NCBI GenBank assembly: GCA_026122225.1
Contig: JANEZZ010000739.1
Span: 496,001-560,000 of the forward strand
From: Heloderma charlesbogerti
Taxonomy: Eukaryota > Chordata > Lepidosauria > Squamata > Helodermatidae
Direction of reading: 5' to 3'
Length of the DNA: 64,000 bases
The notes below the pieces were generated by a model. It searched no databases and was not told the DNA's origin. It was given only the letters and a program-made list of their open reading frames with translations. Made by a program: the position numbers and the translations under genes. Below, one piece after another: positions 12,701 to 23,930 of the stretch (within the stretch, counting starts at the first letter, position 1; every line of letters begins with the position of its first letter).

Positions 12701-14863
12701 TGTTGCTGTAAATTATCCTTCCTATATTTCTGTCTCCAGAAACTGACAAAGCACTGCCATTTTCCTATAACTTCACTGCACAGCATTTTCCTTTTCTAAA
12801 TGTGTATGAACAATAGTCGTGATTTTACTTACAAGCACTGCATATAACCTTTTCTGAAGCCATTCTTCTATTACTGGTCCTTTTTATTTTTATTTTTTTC
12901 CCATTTCAAAGCAGTCATCATTTCTACAGCTGTTTAGGTTGGGGGTATATTTTTTAACACAGGTGACAAATTGGTACAAATCCAAAGCCAACTATGTAGT
13001 TATCACAGCTCCTAAAGGAGATTGTCTGCACTGGGGTGGGGAAATGGGACACCTGCGGTATTCTTGGTTGTGTGCCCCAGACAGATCTATCTGACTCTAG
13101 CTTTCTAAAACAGGACAGAGTGCCAAGAGAAAACAATATGGAAACCAAACAGGGAGGAACAAAAAATCTTCGTCACTACACACTAAAAATCTCCCTCCTC
13201 CCTGTGCCTTTCCCAGATATGCAGGGGCAGTCACGCCTGGATGGATCCCGACGGGGCACTGGGAAAGATTGTCCATTCTGCGGGAAGTCCTTCAGGTCCT
13301 CCCACCATCTCAAGGTTCACCTCCGCGTCCACACAGGTAAGGGCTGGAAGCAGTGACAGTGGGCAGGGGTTGCTTAAATGGATGGAAGTGGATACTAAGG
13401 GTCATTTGACCAAGTTGGCTAACACCGGCCAGATTTCCCCCGCCACACCCAAAGTTCTGTACCATTGATACAGCTCATGCAACTGCTTAAGACCATTTCC
13501 TGCCCCAATTTATACTCTGCTGTGCTGAAATTAATATCCTATGGTGGCATACCATCCAGACCAGTGCCCAACGTGGGAAACCCAAAGAGCACCCTTCCAT
13601 TACTTAACGTGGAGCATGCATACCTACAGTCATCATCAGGGGCCAGCACTGTTGGGTACCTGCCAAGGCCTACACCCCCGCAGGGGGCCCACCGCCGACT
13701 CCCAAAAGCTCCTGGCCCTGCTCCTCCTCCTCGCTGTCGCTGCCTGTTCACTTGCCCTCTCTGCATATGCAAGCAGCGACGAGAGTGAGGAGATGGAGCA
13801 GCGTCCTCTAGTTACCTCCAGGGTGCTGTGCAGATTGGGCCCAGAAAGAGATGGCAAGCAGTAGTGACAGTGGCAGGGAGATGGGCCAGCTCAGGACATC
13901 TTGCCCATGGGCCCTTTAAAACCTGGAGCTGGCACTCCTCTTGCATAAACGCTACTGAAATGTATAGGGCTATCCTACTTTCGTTCATTTTAGCGGAGCT
14001 TCTACAGGTGAACTTCCTGGTGGATTGTGCTCATGCTGGATCAAGATCTGTTTTGCTGTCCTTATTGGCATCCAGAATTGGGCACTTGAGGCAGTCGCCT
14101 CACCTTGTCTCATCGCAGGGTCCTCTCTGAGCCCGTCTGAGTGATTTTAGGCCAGTCATTCATTCTCCTCCTAGCCTACCTCATGGGATTGTTGTGAGGC
14201 TGAGATGAGATCATCTCCGTATATGCTGCCCAGAGCTCCTGGTTAGGTAGAATGTCTATGAGATAAATAATAATTATTAATAATAGTAATAATAAACAAT
14301 AAACAATCTGTCCTTTAAGGTCACAAGGGCAGGCCTTACTGAGAGTCCCATCAAACGAGGCTGAGGTGCATCTAGATGGGACTTGGGACAGGGCCTTTTC
14401 TGTAGTTGGCCCAGCCCTTTGGAACTGGTTATCTACTAAGTTGCCTTACGAAGACATAACAGACTTTCTGAAAACCACTGCAAAACATTTTCATTCTGAC
14501 AGATCCGAGTTCTGCTTATTGTTATTTTTATTTTAAAACATTTTGTTCACAGCATATCAAAATTAATTTCTTACTGTTAACTAATACACTTTAAATCCAT
14601 TTTACAGTCCCTTACCGTTATAGTCAATACAAAGCAATACAAACTTATATTCCATTTATTACAATAGGTTTAATTAGCAAATCATTAAAATCAAATTATA
14701 TAAATGCAGTTAATCTATGCTGGATTAGTTTTTTCATTCCAGGACTAGAAAAACATATTAATCGAATCGTAATGTGTCTAATTGAGTTCTGTGTATTTTT
14801 AAAACCTATAGACTGCCTTTCCTTTCTAAATAGAAGCTGAAGGTGGTCACAAAGCCAGCACGG

Positions 14864-14907
<44 letters not shown>

Positions 14908-17441
14908 CCCATTGATGCATATGGCACTTGATGGATTACCTGCTCTTGCCTTCATTTCCACATGTTGACTGAATGTATGGAGAGAAGGTGGGAGCATGCC
15001 CCTACCATCACCAGGAGTCCAGTGGCCTTCCCCTCACCCCCCATGTGTTCAGGGGAGAGTAAGAATGGGCCTTTATGCTGTACAGCTGTATGAGTATAGG
15101 CCCTGTGTGTGCAGTTGGAAAACTTAATTGTGCAGGGTTCCTGATGGTATGGAAGAGTTTATGCACACAGAGCCCCATTCTCCCCTTCTGCTGAACACGC
15201 ACAGTTTCCTTTTTCTTTTTGCCGCCAAAGCTGTGTATGTATGTATCTATATATGTTGCTCTCAAAGTGGCTTACCAACACACTCTTATCTGGACAGAAA
15301 TAGCCTAGCTATAGTTATCCATGCTCTGATAACTTCTCGTCTGGATTACTGCAGTGCGTTATACGTGGGGCTGCCTTTGAAAACAGTCCGGAAACTTCAG
15401 CTGGTTCAAAATAGGGCAGCAAGATTGTTAACAGGGGCTGGCCAGCGAGCTCATATTATGCCAATACTTTTCCAGCTGCACTGGCTACCAGTCCGTTTCC
15501 AGGCCCAATTCAAAGTGCTGGTATTAATATTAAAAGCCCTTAATGGCTTGGGGCCAGGTTATCTGAAGGATCGCCTCCTCCCATATGTGCCTGCCCAGAC
15601 CTTAAGATCATCCTCAGTGGCCCTTCTCTGTGAGCCCCTGCCAAAGGAAGTGAGGCGGGTGGCTACTAGGAGGAGGGCTTTTTCTGCTGTGGCACCCCGG
15701 CTCCGGAACGAGCTCCCTAGTGAGGTTCGCCTGGCACCTACATTGTATTCCTTCTGGCTCCAGTTGAAGACCTTTTTATTTTCCCAGGCATTTTAGCATT
15801 TTAGCTTTCTAGACTTTTAGCTCTGCTGTTTTAAATCTGTATTTTAAATCTCTGCATTGCTGCTAGGTTTTATTCTGGTTTTATTCTGGTTGTATTGTTA
15901 TACTGTGGTTTTAATGTTTTATATATTGTTTTATTGTGTCCTTTTTGGTTGTAATTTTCGTGAACTGCCCAGAGAGCTTCAGCTATGGGGAGGTATAGAA
16001 ATGAAATAAATAAAAAAAATAATTAATTAATAACACCTATTAAAATCATGCCGTGCAAAATGAATTCATAGTAATTCATGAATGGGCTAGCAAAATGTTA
16101 TAGACAAATAACTTTTATGGACTTATTTGCAAGGATGCTTTATACTTTGTCTCCTGGTTCCCTGCAAGGCAGAGCTCTGGTGGGCCATCTTAGAGAGGGA
16201 ATTCCAAGTTGTGATGCCTCAGCCAAAAGACCTTGCTCTGTCTGCTCATTGGTTTAACCTCTTGACAGATAGAACTTGGAGCAGGGCCTTGCTCATTGGG
16301 TCTTAAACACTGGGTGAATCTTAAGATTCTAATCCGAAAGTCGTAATATAGATTGCACATTTTGTTCACACACACAGTAATTCCGCACGGTTGCTTTTAT
16401 GCCTGTTCTATGGATTGCGGGAACTGAGGGAGAATGATTCCAAGTCACTCGGTGAGCCTGAGGCAGAGATGGAATTTGAACTAAGGTCTGCCAGATCCAA
16501 ATATGGCTCTCTAGTCATATTCTTAGGCCAACGGGGAAAAGACGCCCAAAGGGAAAAACGCAATGCCAGGGAGTTGCCTTGCCAATTTGTGTCTCCCATT
16601 TCTTCCTGCAGGCGAGCGCCCATACAAGTGCCCTCACTGTGACTACGCTGGCACCCAGTCTGGGTCTCTCAAGTACCACCTGCAGCGCCATCACCGGGAG
16701 CAGAAGAGCGCTGCGGCTGCTGCTGCGGCCGCAGCTGCAGGAACGCTGGAACGGTGCCACATGCCCCTTGCTCCTACTGCAGTCCCTGCCTTTCCCCCTA
16801 CACAGCTCACCAAGAGCCACGGGCCCTTTCTCCCTTCGGGGGGCTTGGGCGCAGCTCGGTCCCGTCCGTCCCGCCGCAAGCCTCTGCTTAACGGGAAGGC
16901 TGACTTCCAGCCCTTGGACCTGTCGCTGCGCCCAGCCCTGGCAGGAGGAGGAGCCCTTCACCGCTGCCAGTTCTGCCCCTTCGCGACCTCCGCTCCCGAG
17001 CTCATGGAATTACACCTTCAGGTCCACCACAGCCGGAAAGCCCGTACCCGCCGCTGCTCTCACACGGCCCCTAAACCCCGGGTGGTGGCGGAGGATGAGG
17101 TGTCTGAACCCCAGAGCCCCCAGCTGAAAGGACCCGAGTCTCTGTGCCCAAAGGGGGAGACCACCAAACCTCAGAACCTCTGGCATTCGGAAGACCAGGG
17201 AGAACCTCCCAGGCCCGAGTTGCCTCGAGGGAAACGGACCTCCGATGGAGCAATAGTGGCCCGGCTCTCTCCTGGAGCTGCACCAGCTCAGCAAGGCTGG
17301 GAGGGCCTGTCGCAAGACTCTAAGGAGCCAAGACCTGAGGAGAAGTTGCCTGGCCCCATGGTCCAAAAGGGGCCGCACCAGGAGGCATCTAAGACAGGCC
17401 AAGGCCTCCTGGAATTGCAGTTGGAGCCAGTGCAGGCCTGA
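6749..17441 (+). CDS. ZNF219: ZNF219, C2H2 zinc-finger transcription factor (5' coding exon not found)
   Basis: Nuclear DNA-binding protein. Coding exons 6749-8096, 13217-13336 and 16612-17441 join in phase (2298 nt, 765 residues plus TGA). Ten C2H2 fingers are visible: seven in the first exon (near 6914, 6997, 7233, 7309, 7465, 7549 and 7891), one near 13265, one spliced across 13336/16612, one near 16958. The motif [12 protein letters not shown] before finger 1, the pair [12 protein letters not shown] and [12 protein letters not shown], and the linker [20 protein letters not shown] match my memory of human ZNF219 closely. An acidic Glu run lies at 7144-7195, an Ala run at 16714-16741, and a CtBP-type PLDLSL motif near 16914. 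The first exon opens after a polypyrimidine tract and CAG at 6748, so the ATG at 6662 is intronic; the true start lies in an upstream exon, perhaps a very short one, that I could not identify. Intron 1 seems to use a GC donor. Known role of the family: sequence-specific regulator, reported SOX9 partner. Confidence 0.93.
8097..8102 (+). other. GC-type splice donor of ZNF219 intron 1
   Basis: The exon carries one base past its last full codon and is followed by GCAAGT, the usual form of a GC-AG donor. The acceptor at 13216 leaves two bases, so the codon closes (GAT) and the frame runs into the next finger. No GT donor near this point gives the same phase. Confidence 0.7.
8430..8516 (+). terminator. 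Cluster of three AATAAA signals inside ZNF219 intron 1
   Basis: AATAAA occurs at 8430, 8443 and 8511, about 260-350 nt after the in-frame TGA (8165-8167) met when the first exon is read through its donor. A GT-rich stretch follows (8517-8565). This could end a short transcript coding for the first seven fingers only. This is inference; no transcript data are available here. Confidence 0.4.
8685..8810. mobile_element. Palindromic hAT MITE, family A
   Basis: CTGGTGCCCTCCAGATGCAT and the inverted half CCAACAGATTTGGAGGG around a GCCAGCATCCCC core. In ZNF219 intron 1, just after the AATAAA cluster. Confidence 0.7.
9829..9959. mobile_element. Palindromic MITE, 130 bp
   Basis: TTTAAATGTGCCCTCAAGTGG at the left pairs with CCACCTGAGGGCACATTTAAA at the right; GGAATTTAC pairs with GTAAATTCC further in. 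In ZNF219 intron 1. Confidence 0.75.
10188..10333. mobile_element. Palindromic hAT MITE, family A
   Basis: CAGCCTTCCTCAACCTGG and the inverted ATCAGGTTAGGGAAGG. Flanking 8-mers CCATAGGT and ACATAGGT agree at seven positions. Confidence 0.8.
10600..10935 (-). mobile_element. L2-clade LINE 3' end
   Basis: The reverse complement codes for [20 protein letters not shown] and a short tail, then the A/T-rich 3' UTR with a TGGCTTAC-type block. In ZNF219 intron 1. Confidence 0.75.
11690..12172 (+). mobile_element. CR1-family LINE 3' end
   Basis: Codes for a CR1 C-terminal tail ([34 protein letters not shown]) followed by the conserved 3' UTR (GCTGGACTAGATGGGCCC, CTTATGTTCTTA end). Confidence 0.85.
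12180..13210. other. ZNF219 intron 1, right part
   Basis: AT-rich, with no domain-bearing frame. The short frames at 12475-12799 look like chance. The acceptor tract TGCCTTTCCCAG ends at 13216. Confidence 0.4.
13636..13942. repeat. Interspersed repeat (GGGCCAGCA ... GCTGGCACTCC), copy 2
   Basis: In ZNF219 intron 2. Same left and right blocks as the 43.6-kb copy (CATCTTGCCCATGGGCC, CCTGGAGCTGGCACTCC). The apparent open frames inside are not conserved. Confidence 0.45.
14130..14280 (+). mobile_element. MIR-like SINE 3' part
   Basis: TTTTAGGCCAGTCATTCATT, CCTACCTCATGGGATTGTTG and TGAGATAAATAATAATTATT. In ZNF219 intron 2. Confidence 0.65.
14310..14515 (+). mobile_element. L2-clade LINE C-terminal fragment
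   Basis: Codes for [20 protein letters not shown] and [11 protein letters not shown], an L2 tail. Confidence 0.7.
14866..14908. repeat. (ATT)n microsatellite
   Basis: About 14 ATT units without interruption, in ZNF219 intron 2. Confidence 0.95.
15235..16025 (+). mobile_element. L2-clade LINE, ORF2 C-terminus and 3' UTR
   Basis: A long open stretch codes for the L2 C-terminal region ([84 protein letters not shown]), then a T-rich 3' UTR with the GAACTGCCCAGAGAGCTTC block and an A-rich tail. It lies in ZNF219 intron 2. Confidence 0.92.
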
Positions 17442-17549
17442 GTGTGTCTACTCTGCATACATAAATCAGTTTCGAACCTGTTGTCACAACAACTTCCAGC
17501 CAAGGGACCCTGGGAACTGTAGCTCTATTCCATGAAAGTCGTACTCTCC

Positions 17550-17555
17550 AATAAA
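17550..17555 (+). terminator. Polyadenylation signal of ZNF219
   Basis: AATAAA lies 109 nt after the stop codon and just before a tRNA-derived SINE. It is the first canonical signal downstream of the last coding exon. Confidence 0.55.
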
Positions 17556-17607
17556 GAATTCTCAACACCTACAAAACTACAATTCCCAGCGTTCATCGGC
17601 AGGGGCC

Positions 17608-17815
17608 TTGGAGAGCCCATAGCTTAGTGGTAGAGCACATGCTTTGCATGCCTTAAGGTCCCAGGTTCAGTCCTTTTTATCTCTAGCTAAAAGAGGTAGC
17701 AGGGCTCAGAAAGTCCTCTGCTTGTGACTTTGAATGGACGCTGCCAGTTAAAGCAGACAATATGGGGCTAGGTAGACCAGAGGTCTGGCTTAAATAAAAA
17801 GGCAGCTTCATAAGA
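17608..17815 (+). mobile_element. tRNA-Ala-derived SINE
   Basis: The head resembles tRNA-Ala(TGC): CTTAGTGGTAGAGCACATGC (A box), TTTGCATGC anticodon arm, GGTCCCAGGTTCAGTCC (B box). The body has the GCAGACAATATGGGGCTAGG, GACCAGAGGTCTGGC and AAGGCAGCTTCATA blocks. Its start is 53 bp after the ZNF219 AATAAA. Confidence 0.8.
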
Positions 17816-18589
17816 CCGTTAAACCAGTTTCAGACCTGTTTACATTCGTAGTATAGATGTGCAGAGACCGGGAGAGGGAGCTAGTAAGATGCCACCCCAC
17901 AAATGACAGGGTCATGCACCCATCTGTGAGAGGTGTTGGCATAGAAGATAGTAGGGTTGTCAACCTTTTTGAAACAGGTGTCTGTGTTTAACAGCAGCAA
18001 GACGAACAGAAATTCAAGAAGTGCAGATGTTCTCTGTCATGCAGCTGGTAACAGCACAGAAGCCCCACCACAAAAAGGCAGCGGGAGGATGTGCCAACCC
18101 TGGGAGGCAGAAGAAAGAAATTGGGATATGGCTGGGATATGGAACTGGTTAAGGGGCAGTGATGCTGTAGCAGTCTTTTTTTAAAAAATCAAACAGGGTT
18201 TGAGGGTGAGGTGGTTGTGGTACATTGGATTCCAACCCCTTGTTCTTTCCTCAGTTCTGGGCTTGATGCTGCTTCCTTTTGGTGCCACTGTCTGAGGAAT
18301 TGGACCCTCACAGGACCTCATTGTTGGCACAGATGTAGGGTTGATAGGTCCCATAAGGGACAAAGCTCCTGTTGTATACCTTGAAAGGTTTTGTAAAAGG
18401 GGAACATCTCTGCAGGTGCAGTGTTTCCCTCCATATTGCTACGATGATGGGAGAAGCTGAGCCTGTCACAATTCTCTCTTCTCTACTTATTAATAACACA
18501 GGAGCCCTGTTCCTATTAGGCCCATTTACCCTGTCAAGAGCCACAGAGTCAGGGCAGGCCACAAGAACCACTCTTGGCCTGAGGGAACT

Positions 18590-18735
18590 TCCAAGTACCT
18601 GTGATGGGGCTTTGTCTCTATAGCAACCGGGTGCCACGGTCTCTCGTGTGCGTAGCAAGTGACCCAGTGCCAGTATCTTATCTCCGTAGTGACCCAGCAA
18701 CAGAGCTTTGTTTCTATAGTGACCTGGCACATCAG
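18590..18735. repeat. Degenerate tandem repeat, units of about 36 bp
   Basis: Blocks built on TATAGCAACCGGG / GTAGTGACCCAG / TATAGTGACCTGG followed by a TTTGTCTC- or TTTGTTTC-like part recur about four times. The open frame on the - strand repeats GHY.(N/D)K, but nothing suggests a gene. Confidence 0.55.
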
Positions 18736-18739
18736 GGAG

Positions 18740-20240
18740 CTTGACAACTTCTAGAGTTTTCTATTTTTTTATTGTTTTCTTGTAGAAAATTTGAAACTGG
18801 AAATAAAAATTAAAATTAGAAATGACAATGCTCTAATGCTTCTGTGAGTGTGCGCCTTGAGCAATGCCCTCTAAGCACCCCTGATCAACAGATCAGAGCT
18901 AGTCCTACCATGAGGCAGGATGAGGTGGCCACCTCAAGCAGCAGTTCCTGGAAAGCAATGGGTGGCAGAAAGGTTTCAGAGGACAAAGCTATGGATTCCA
19001 TGTGACCTGTTGTTTCCCTACTAACCTAGCCTGCTGCCCTCAGGTGTGGTGGAGGATGCTGGTCCCGCCACCAATGTTGAAGTAAATTCAGCTGCAAGTC
19101 TGATCAGCTGTTGTACATGGAATGGGAGGGGGCAGCATTGTCCAACTCAGGCAACAAAATGTCTTGGGCCAGCCCTGCAACAGATTGCCCTCCAGTATGT
19201 TTGTATCGGGTTCTTAAAGCTTCTTGATTGCAAAATGACCCGCAAAGAGCAAAGATTGGTACAAATGAGCTGAAAATCACCAATTGCCAGGTCTCAATGG
19301 GGACAGATTAAGCACAAAGCATTTCTGGGCAACAATTTCTCTGCTATTTTAGCACATACACTCTTCCACATGGGTTGCTGTTCCTTTTATTCCTCACCCT
19401 GGCTGTCTACACAATGCACTTCTGTGCTGTTCCATTACCTTTACCCAAAGTACAGAGACCGCTGCAGTTTTAATGGCTCTTGAAAGGATGTAAACGATAA
19501 AAATGCTTTAATGGCTGCTGCATGGACTTTGTAGTGCAGAGAAAAAAAATTTTTTAAGTCTATATAAACTGAGCACTTTGCAAGATGTGTGAGAGAAAGA
19601 GATGGAGGGCAGTAATTCTCAGGGGTCAACACCCTATCTTTAAATCTGGCCTCGCCCTAAAGCTTCCCAGGTCTCAGCATGTTCTCAAAACTGCAGGTGT
19701 CAGCTTCTAATCCTGGAAGCCAGGTGGTTTCTTTCTGGCAGTGGAGGGAAGAAGTGCAAAGTGGTTCTGTCTGCATTTGGCAGATTGTCAGTTGCCTTTT
19801 ATTCTGTCATCCACTAATGACTAAATAGGATTTTTTCAAGTTTCCCAAATTTGTGCAAATTTGCACTTGCAAAAATGTGCAGACCCCTCAAATGCGAAAT
19901 CCGTCCCCCTCAAATGCTCATTTCTATGCTTGAGTCTATGGGGAAAATGCACATTTTCAGTGGGTGTTTTTTAATTTTACATGTTTTTCTACGACTAAAT
20001 TTGTGTAAGATTCCAGAAAGTAAAAAAAACCCTGGTCTGAAAGTCCACGGAATCCATGCAACTCATGAAAAATCGGACTGTTGTGGAATTCACGGGTCAG
20101 ATTCATAGAAAATCAAACTCATTTTATTCCGTTGTGGATTTCTCTGATATCCCTAGCTCTGTGTGGTGTGATAAAACCCAGCCACTGACAAACTAGAGGA
20201 GGAATGTGAGTTTCCATTGTAATATTTATTTACATATTAG
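18740..20240. other. Intergenic stretch, no gene recognised
   Basis: About 19820-20155 resembles an eroded hAT element (ends in GATATCCCTAGC, AAAATGTGCA inner blocks). The rest is unassigned. Confidence 0.35.
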
Positions 20241-20254
20241 TACTCATTTCATTT

Positions 20255-20619
20255 TCGAACTGTGATGCTGGAGAAGACTCTTACGAGTCCCCTTGACTGC
20301 AAGGAGGTCAAATCAGTCCATCCTAAAGGAAATCAACCCTGACTGCTCATTGGAAGGACAGAAACTGAAGCTGAAGCTCAAATATTTTGGCCACCTAATG
20401 CGAAGAGAAAACTCACTGGAAAAGACCCTGATGTTGGGAAAGACTGAAGGCAAAAGGAGAAGGGGACAGCAGAGGATGAGATAGCTAGATAGCATCACCA
20501 ATGCAATTAATATGAACTTGAGCACACTCCAGGAGAGAGCGGAGGATAGGAAAGCCTGGTGTGCTATGGTCCATGGGGTCACGAAGAGTTGGGCACGACT
20601 TAACCACTGAACAACAACA
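20255..20619 (+). mobile_element. BovB 3' fragment with 13-bp target-site duplication
   Basis: 5'-truncated copy of the BovB tail (RRSNQSILKEI, KYFGHLMRRE, HGVTKS-like end) ending in an ACAACAACA tail. It is flanked by identical 13-bp direct repeats (20242-20254 and 20620-20632), the mark of target-primed insertion. An in-frame stop interrupts the tail. Confidence 0.9.
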
Positions 20620-20632
20620 ACTCATTTCATTT

Positions 20633-20870
20633 ATTTAAAAAATCGTTAGCTGCCTTTCCATCTGCTCAAAACAGTGCATAAAGAAGTAAAACAAATAAAA
20701 GCCTGCAAAGAAAACAGAATAAACAATGCTGAGCAAACAAATTCCCCAGCTGAGGTGAAGGCCAAATTGAAGAGGTGGCTTTTGCACTGTCTCTGGAAGG
20801 CCAATGGAGAGGGGGAATAAAGAACCTCAGGGGGCAAATCATTCTGCAGCCTCAGCCAACTGATGTAATG
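20633..20870 (-). mobile_element. LINE 3' tail, reverse orientation
   Basis: ATTTAAAAAATCGTTAGCTG, CCTTTCCATCTGCTC and AAAACAATAAAAGCC-like A-rich sequence resemble an L2 3' UTR read backwards. The BovB fragment at 20255-20619 inserted at its tail. Confidence 0.5.
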
Positions 20871-22139
20871 ACTGGTTTCATGTTTCCCATGCTCAGATCT
20901 CTGTCCTAGAGCTGATAATCAAAAACTCACCTTTTTATTCTAGAATTATGCAGCCCAATCCTACGCCTGCTTAATTCAGACATAAAGCACACTATGTTCA
21001 ATGGGGCAAACTCCTAGAGTTTGCATACACAGGATTACAGCCTTAATCTAGAACAAGTACACATATACCCATAAGCATTATTGAGATAGTGTTTTTTTAT
21101 TGCCTTCTTACTACCCTGGTTGGGAGCAGAGCACTGTAATTGAAATATGTCAAGGACTAATTAATCTTTACTAAACTTTCTGCTTCAGAACATCTAAGGA
21201 CTGTCCTCTAATTTCTAAAATGAAATTAGCCAGGGTTTGAAGTCGCCTGAAGAGTAATGATGATACACTGAACTTACATGGCCAGATGCTTATCAGTTTA
21301 GAAGCAAAACAGGGCCACCCAACATGGTAGTAGTTTCTGCATCCTCAGGATATTCCCCAGATGTACAAAAGTATATTAGCTTGTAAATTAAAATATATTT
21401 TTAAAAAACCAAAATGGCCTGACAAAGATCTGTGCTAAGTGCTTTCCAGGACATACAAAATGTCTAGGGCAACTGAGTCACAGAACGCTGGAGGTGTTGG
21501 GTAACAAAGGGAAATGTGGGGATTGACCTGTTCAATTTTAATTTTATCACCTTATAAAACGGGGGGGGGGGGTTGGAGGATGCATGCCATGAGGTTAAAA
21601 AAAGAAAAAATATCTCCTGCCCTTGTTCTGGAAAGTTTCCTCACTTTCCAGAAATGTCCCCCCCCCTGCTCCCGGCTACATAGCACAGCAGGAGAAGGTC
21701 TCAGGGAGGTTGAAAAAAGGTGTCCCCCCATTAAATCTCTTCCCCCACCCTCAGCCAACCCCACACGGCACTACAACGCTTAGACTGACTGGAGCCTTGA
21801 ACACCTCTTTATCATTTATATAATGCTTTTTGGTGTTGAAATCACTACATGATCCTAAGTAACGCTAGTATTTGTATCCACATTTTGCGAAATGAAATGT
21901 ACCTGAAAGATCTGACCTGGAAACTTCTTAATCCCAGAAGTGTAAGCAGGGGTTGTGTTTATTTCAATAGCAATGGGACTGCACTCTGCATGAGCTTAGA
22001 GGCCATGTCTTTTATTATGCAAAGGATGAGCTCTGACTGGCATTCAAAATGAGCCCCGTGGCCAAGGTCTGATTAAAAATGAAGCCCTGTTGGTGAACAG
22101 TCTCAGACCTGCACACTAGCAAGTCACTGAGGCAGCCGT

Positions 22140-22225
22140 CCTATATACCCACTTACCTAAGAGTAAGCCCTTTTGGATTCAATGGGACTTACTTTTGAGT
22201 AGACATCTATAGAACTGCATTGTGA
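22140..22225. repeat. Short palindromic repeat, family D
   Basis: AGAGTAAGCCC and GGGACTTACTTTTGAGTAGA around ATTCAATGGG; ends in GAACTGCATTGTGAG. Confidence 0.5.
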
Positions 22226-22344
22226 GGGAATCACATTATTATGTATGTTGAAAGCTTTCACACTTTAATTCCCCTTCTGTTGGCACAGCAAATGGAGGCC
22301 ACGAGGAGCAATAAACTCTTATTTAAGGTCCTGCCCTCAGTGGC

Positions 22345-22460
22345 TGTGGTAAATAATTTTATTTATTTATTTATTTATTTATTGCATTTATACCCCGCCT
22401 TTCTCCCTCTCGCAAGGAACTCAAGGCGGCTTACATTATCCTCCTCTGACTCTACTTTCA
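22345..22460 (-). mobile_element. SINE tail, reverse orientation, with (ATTT)n
   Basis: A run of TTTA units (22358-22381) then GCATTTATACCCCGCCTTTC, CAAGGCGGCTTACATTATCC: the 3' end of the MIR-like squamate SINE read backwards. Confidence 0.65.
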
Positions 22461-22879
22461 GGTATTATCTGAATAATTATCATTATCTACTTTCAGAAAT
22501 AACTGCTCTGACTCTACTTTCAGATATTCCCCACATGAGAAAGGCGAGGGACAAGTGAAGTGTCTTTGGCCAATGCTTCCTGGAGCCAGCTGGGCCCTAA
22601 CCTCAGGGGTCCACCAGCTCCTGGAAGCGCTGGCTCAGTGGGAAGCGACTGAGCACTAAGTCTTTCTTCTGCTCCTCTCCCTTTTGAGGGGATGGAGCTT
22701 TGGGAAGGGGAAGGGGCTTCTGGGAGGACAGGCCAGATAGGCCAGCCTGGCAGGCCACGTTGATCTGCGGGCCAGAAATGCCCCATCCCTGTTTTAAAAC
22801 TTGTGAAAATTGTCACCATTCTTTCCCGCTCAAAGCCTGCCAACTATGTACAGTTTCCAGAGGGTACCCCTGTTAGTTT

Positions 22880-23000
22880 CTTGCAGCAAAACAAACCAAG
22901 AGTCTTGTGGCAGCTTAAAGACTACCACATTTATTCTGTCATAAGCATTTGTGGACTACAGTCCACATTATCAAATGGCATGGAGTATTATGGAGCGTTA
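22880..23000. repeat. Interspersed repeat of uncertain class
   Basis: GAGTCTTGTGGCAGCTTAAA, GACTACCACATTTATTCTG and CATTTGTGGACTACAGTCCA form a block common in reptile genomes. A diverged copy is at 33975-34080 (CACTTCATCAGGAAGTC). I cannot assign a class; Penelope-like is a guess. Confidence 0.45.
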
Positions 23001-23639
23001 CAGGTTTTTGATACAGTACATACGGTTGGGATAGGGGGAAAGAGAATTGTAGACAGTGAGGTCAGAAGGAAATTCAATGCAGAAAGTACTGATAGTGACA
23101 ATCACATTATTAACAGTGACCATATACAGCGCAACTGTTGCTGATAGCTAGATCAGCCAATAGTGTGATAAAAATCCGTATTCTGATTCAAGCCTCTGGT
23201 GATAGAATTAAATTTGTTGATGTTTGAGAATTACAGGGTGTGTCAAGATTGTTTACAATCTTGGACAATGGTCCTGACACACCCAACCTTGACTGCACAC
23301 ATGCCTACACCTGTGTGGGAAAACATAATGTACAAACCATCAGATTGCAGATACAGCTGATAGTCCATAATCATGCAGGCATTTTCTGCTGTGGTCACAG
23401 GAATCACTAGCAATACTTACACATAGTATTGTTAAAGTGCTTTATAGAGTTCAGTGTTTCACATATATTACCTCAGTAATAATTTATGTAACAACCTACT
23501 AAGGTAGCCTACTATAATTTATGACATCATATATTTACCCTACCCTTCCTCCAGGGAGCTCAGGGTGTTGTAGCCTCCCCCCCCCCTCTTTAACCTCACA
23601 ACAAGCCTGTGAAGTAGATTAGGCTGAGATACAATGGGC

Positions 23640-23930
23640 CTCTTCGCCTGATCATGGAGGAGGAAATATTTCACAGCGGCTTATTTTCCCTGCCGGCCGT
23701 GCTAGTCATCACTGGGGGGTGGGGGGGATATGCATAATTACCTTCGCCCGTGCAGCTTGCAAACCCAGTGAGGGTGGCATATTGCCATGGTTAACAAGCC
23801 ACCTCAGAATCCTGCAACAGCCCCGGCATCAAGCCACCCTCGCTGGGTTCGCACAACACAGCAAGCCGCACCAGCGAGGGTAATTATGCAAATTATTTCC
23901 CCTGGCATGCGTAATATTTCCCAGTAAGCT
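23640..23930. repeat. Foldback element
   Basis: Left arm pieces GCATAATTACCTTCGC, CAGCTTGC, AACCCAG and GAGGGTGGC are mirrored on the right by GCCACCCTC, CTGGGTT, GCAAGC and GCGAGGGTAATTATGC; AATATTT occurs near both outer ends. Probably an old MITE. Confidence 0.55.

Noticed and set aside
12475..12799. Overlapping frames with membrane-like stretches in ZNF219 intron 1
   Set aside because: Hydrophobic runs arise from AT-rich sequence; nothing supports a gene.
15128..15796. 222-codon frame that looks like a stand-alone gene
   Set aside because: It is the C-terminus of an L2 LINE ORF2.
17612..17680. Candidate tRNA-Ala gene
   Set aside because: The acceptor stem does not pair and the sequence continues into a known SINE body, so it is a SINE head.
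18308..18730. Repetitive 140-codon frame on the - strand
   Set aside because: Its periodicity comes from a degenerate DNA tandem repeat; there is no start context, splice pattern or known domain.
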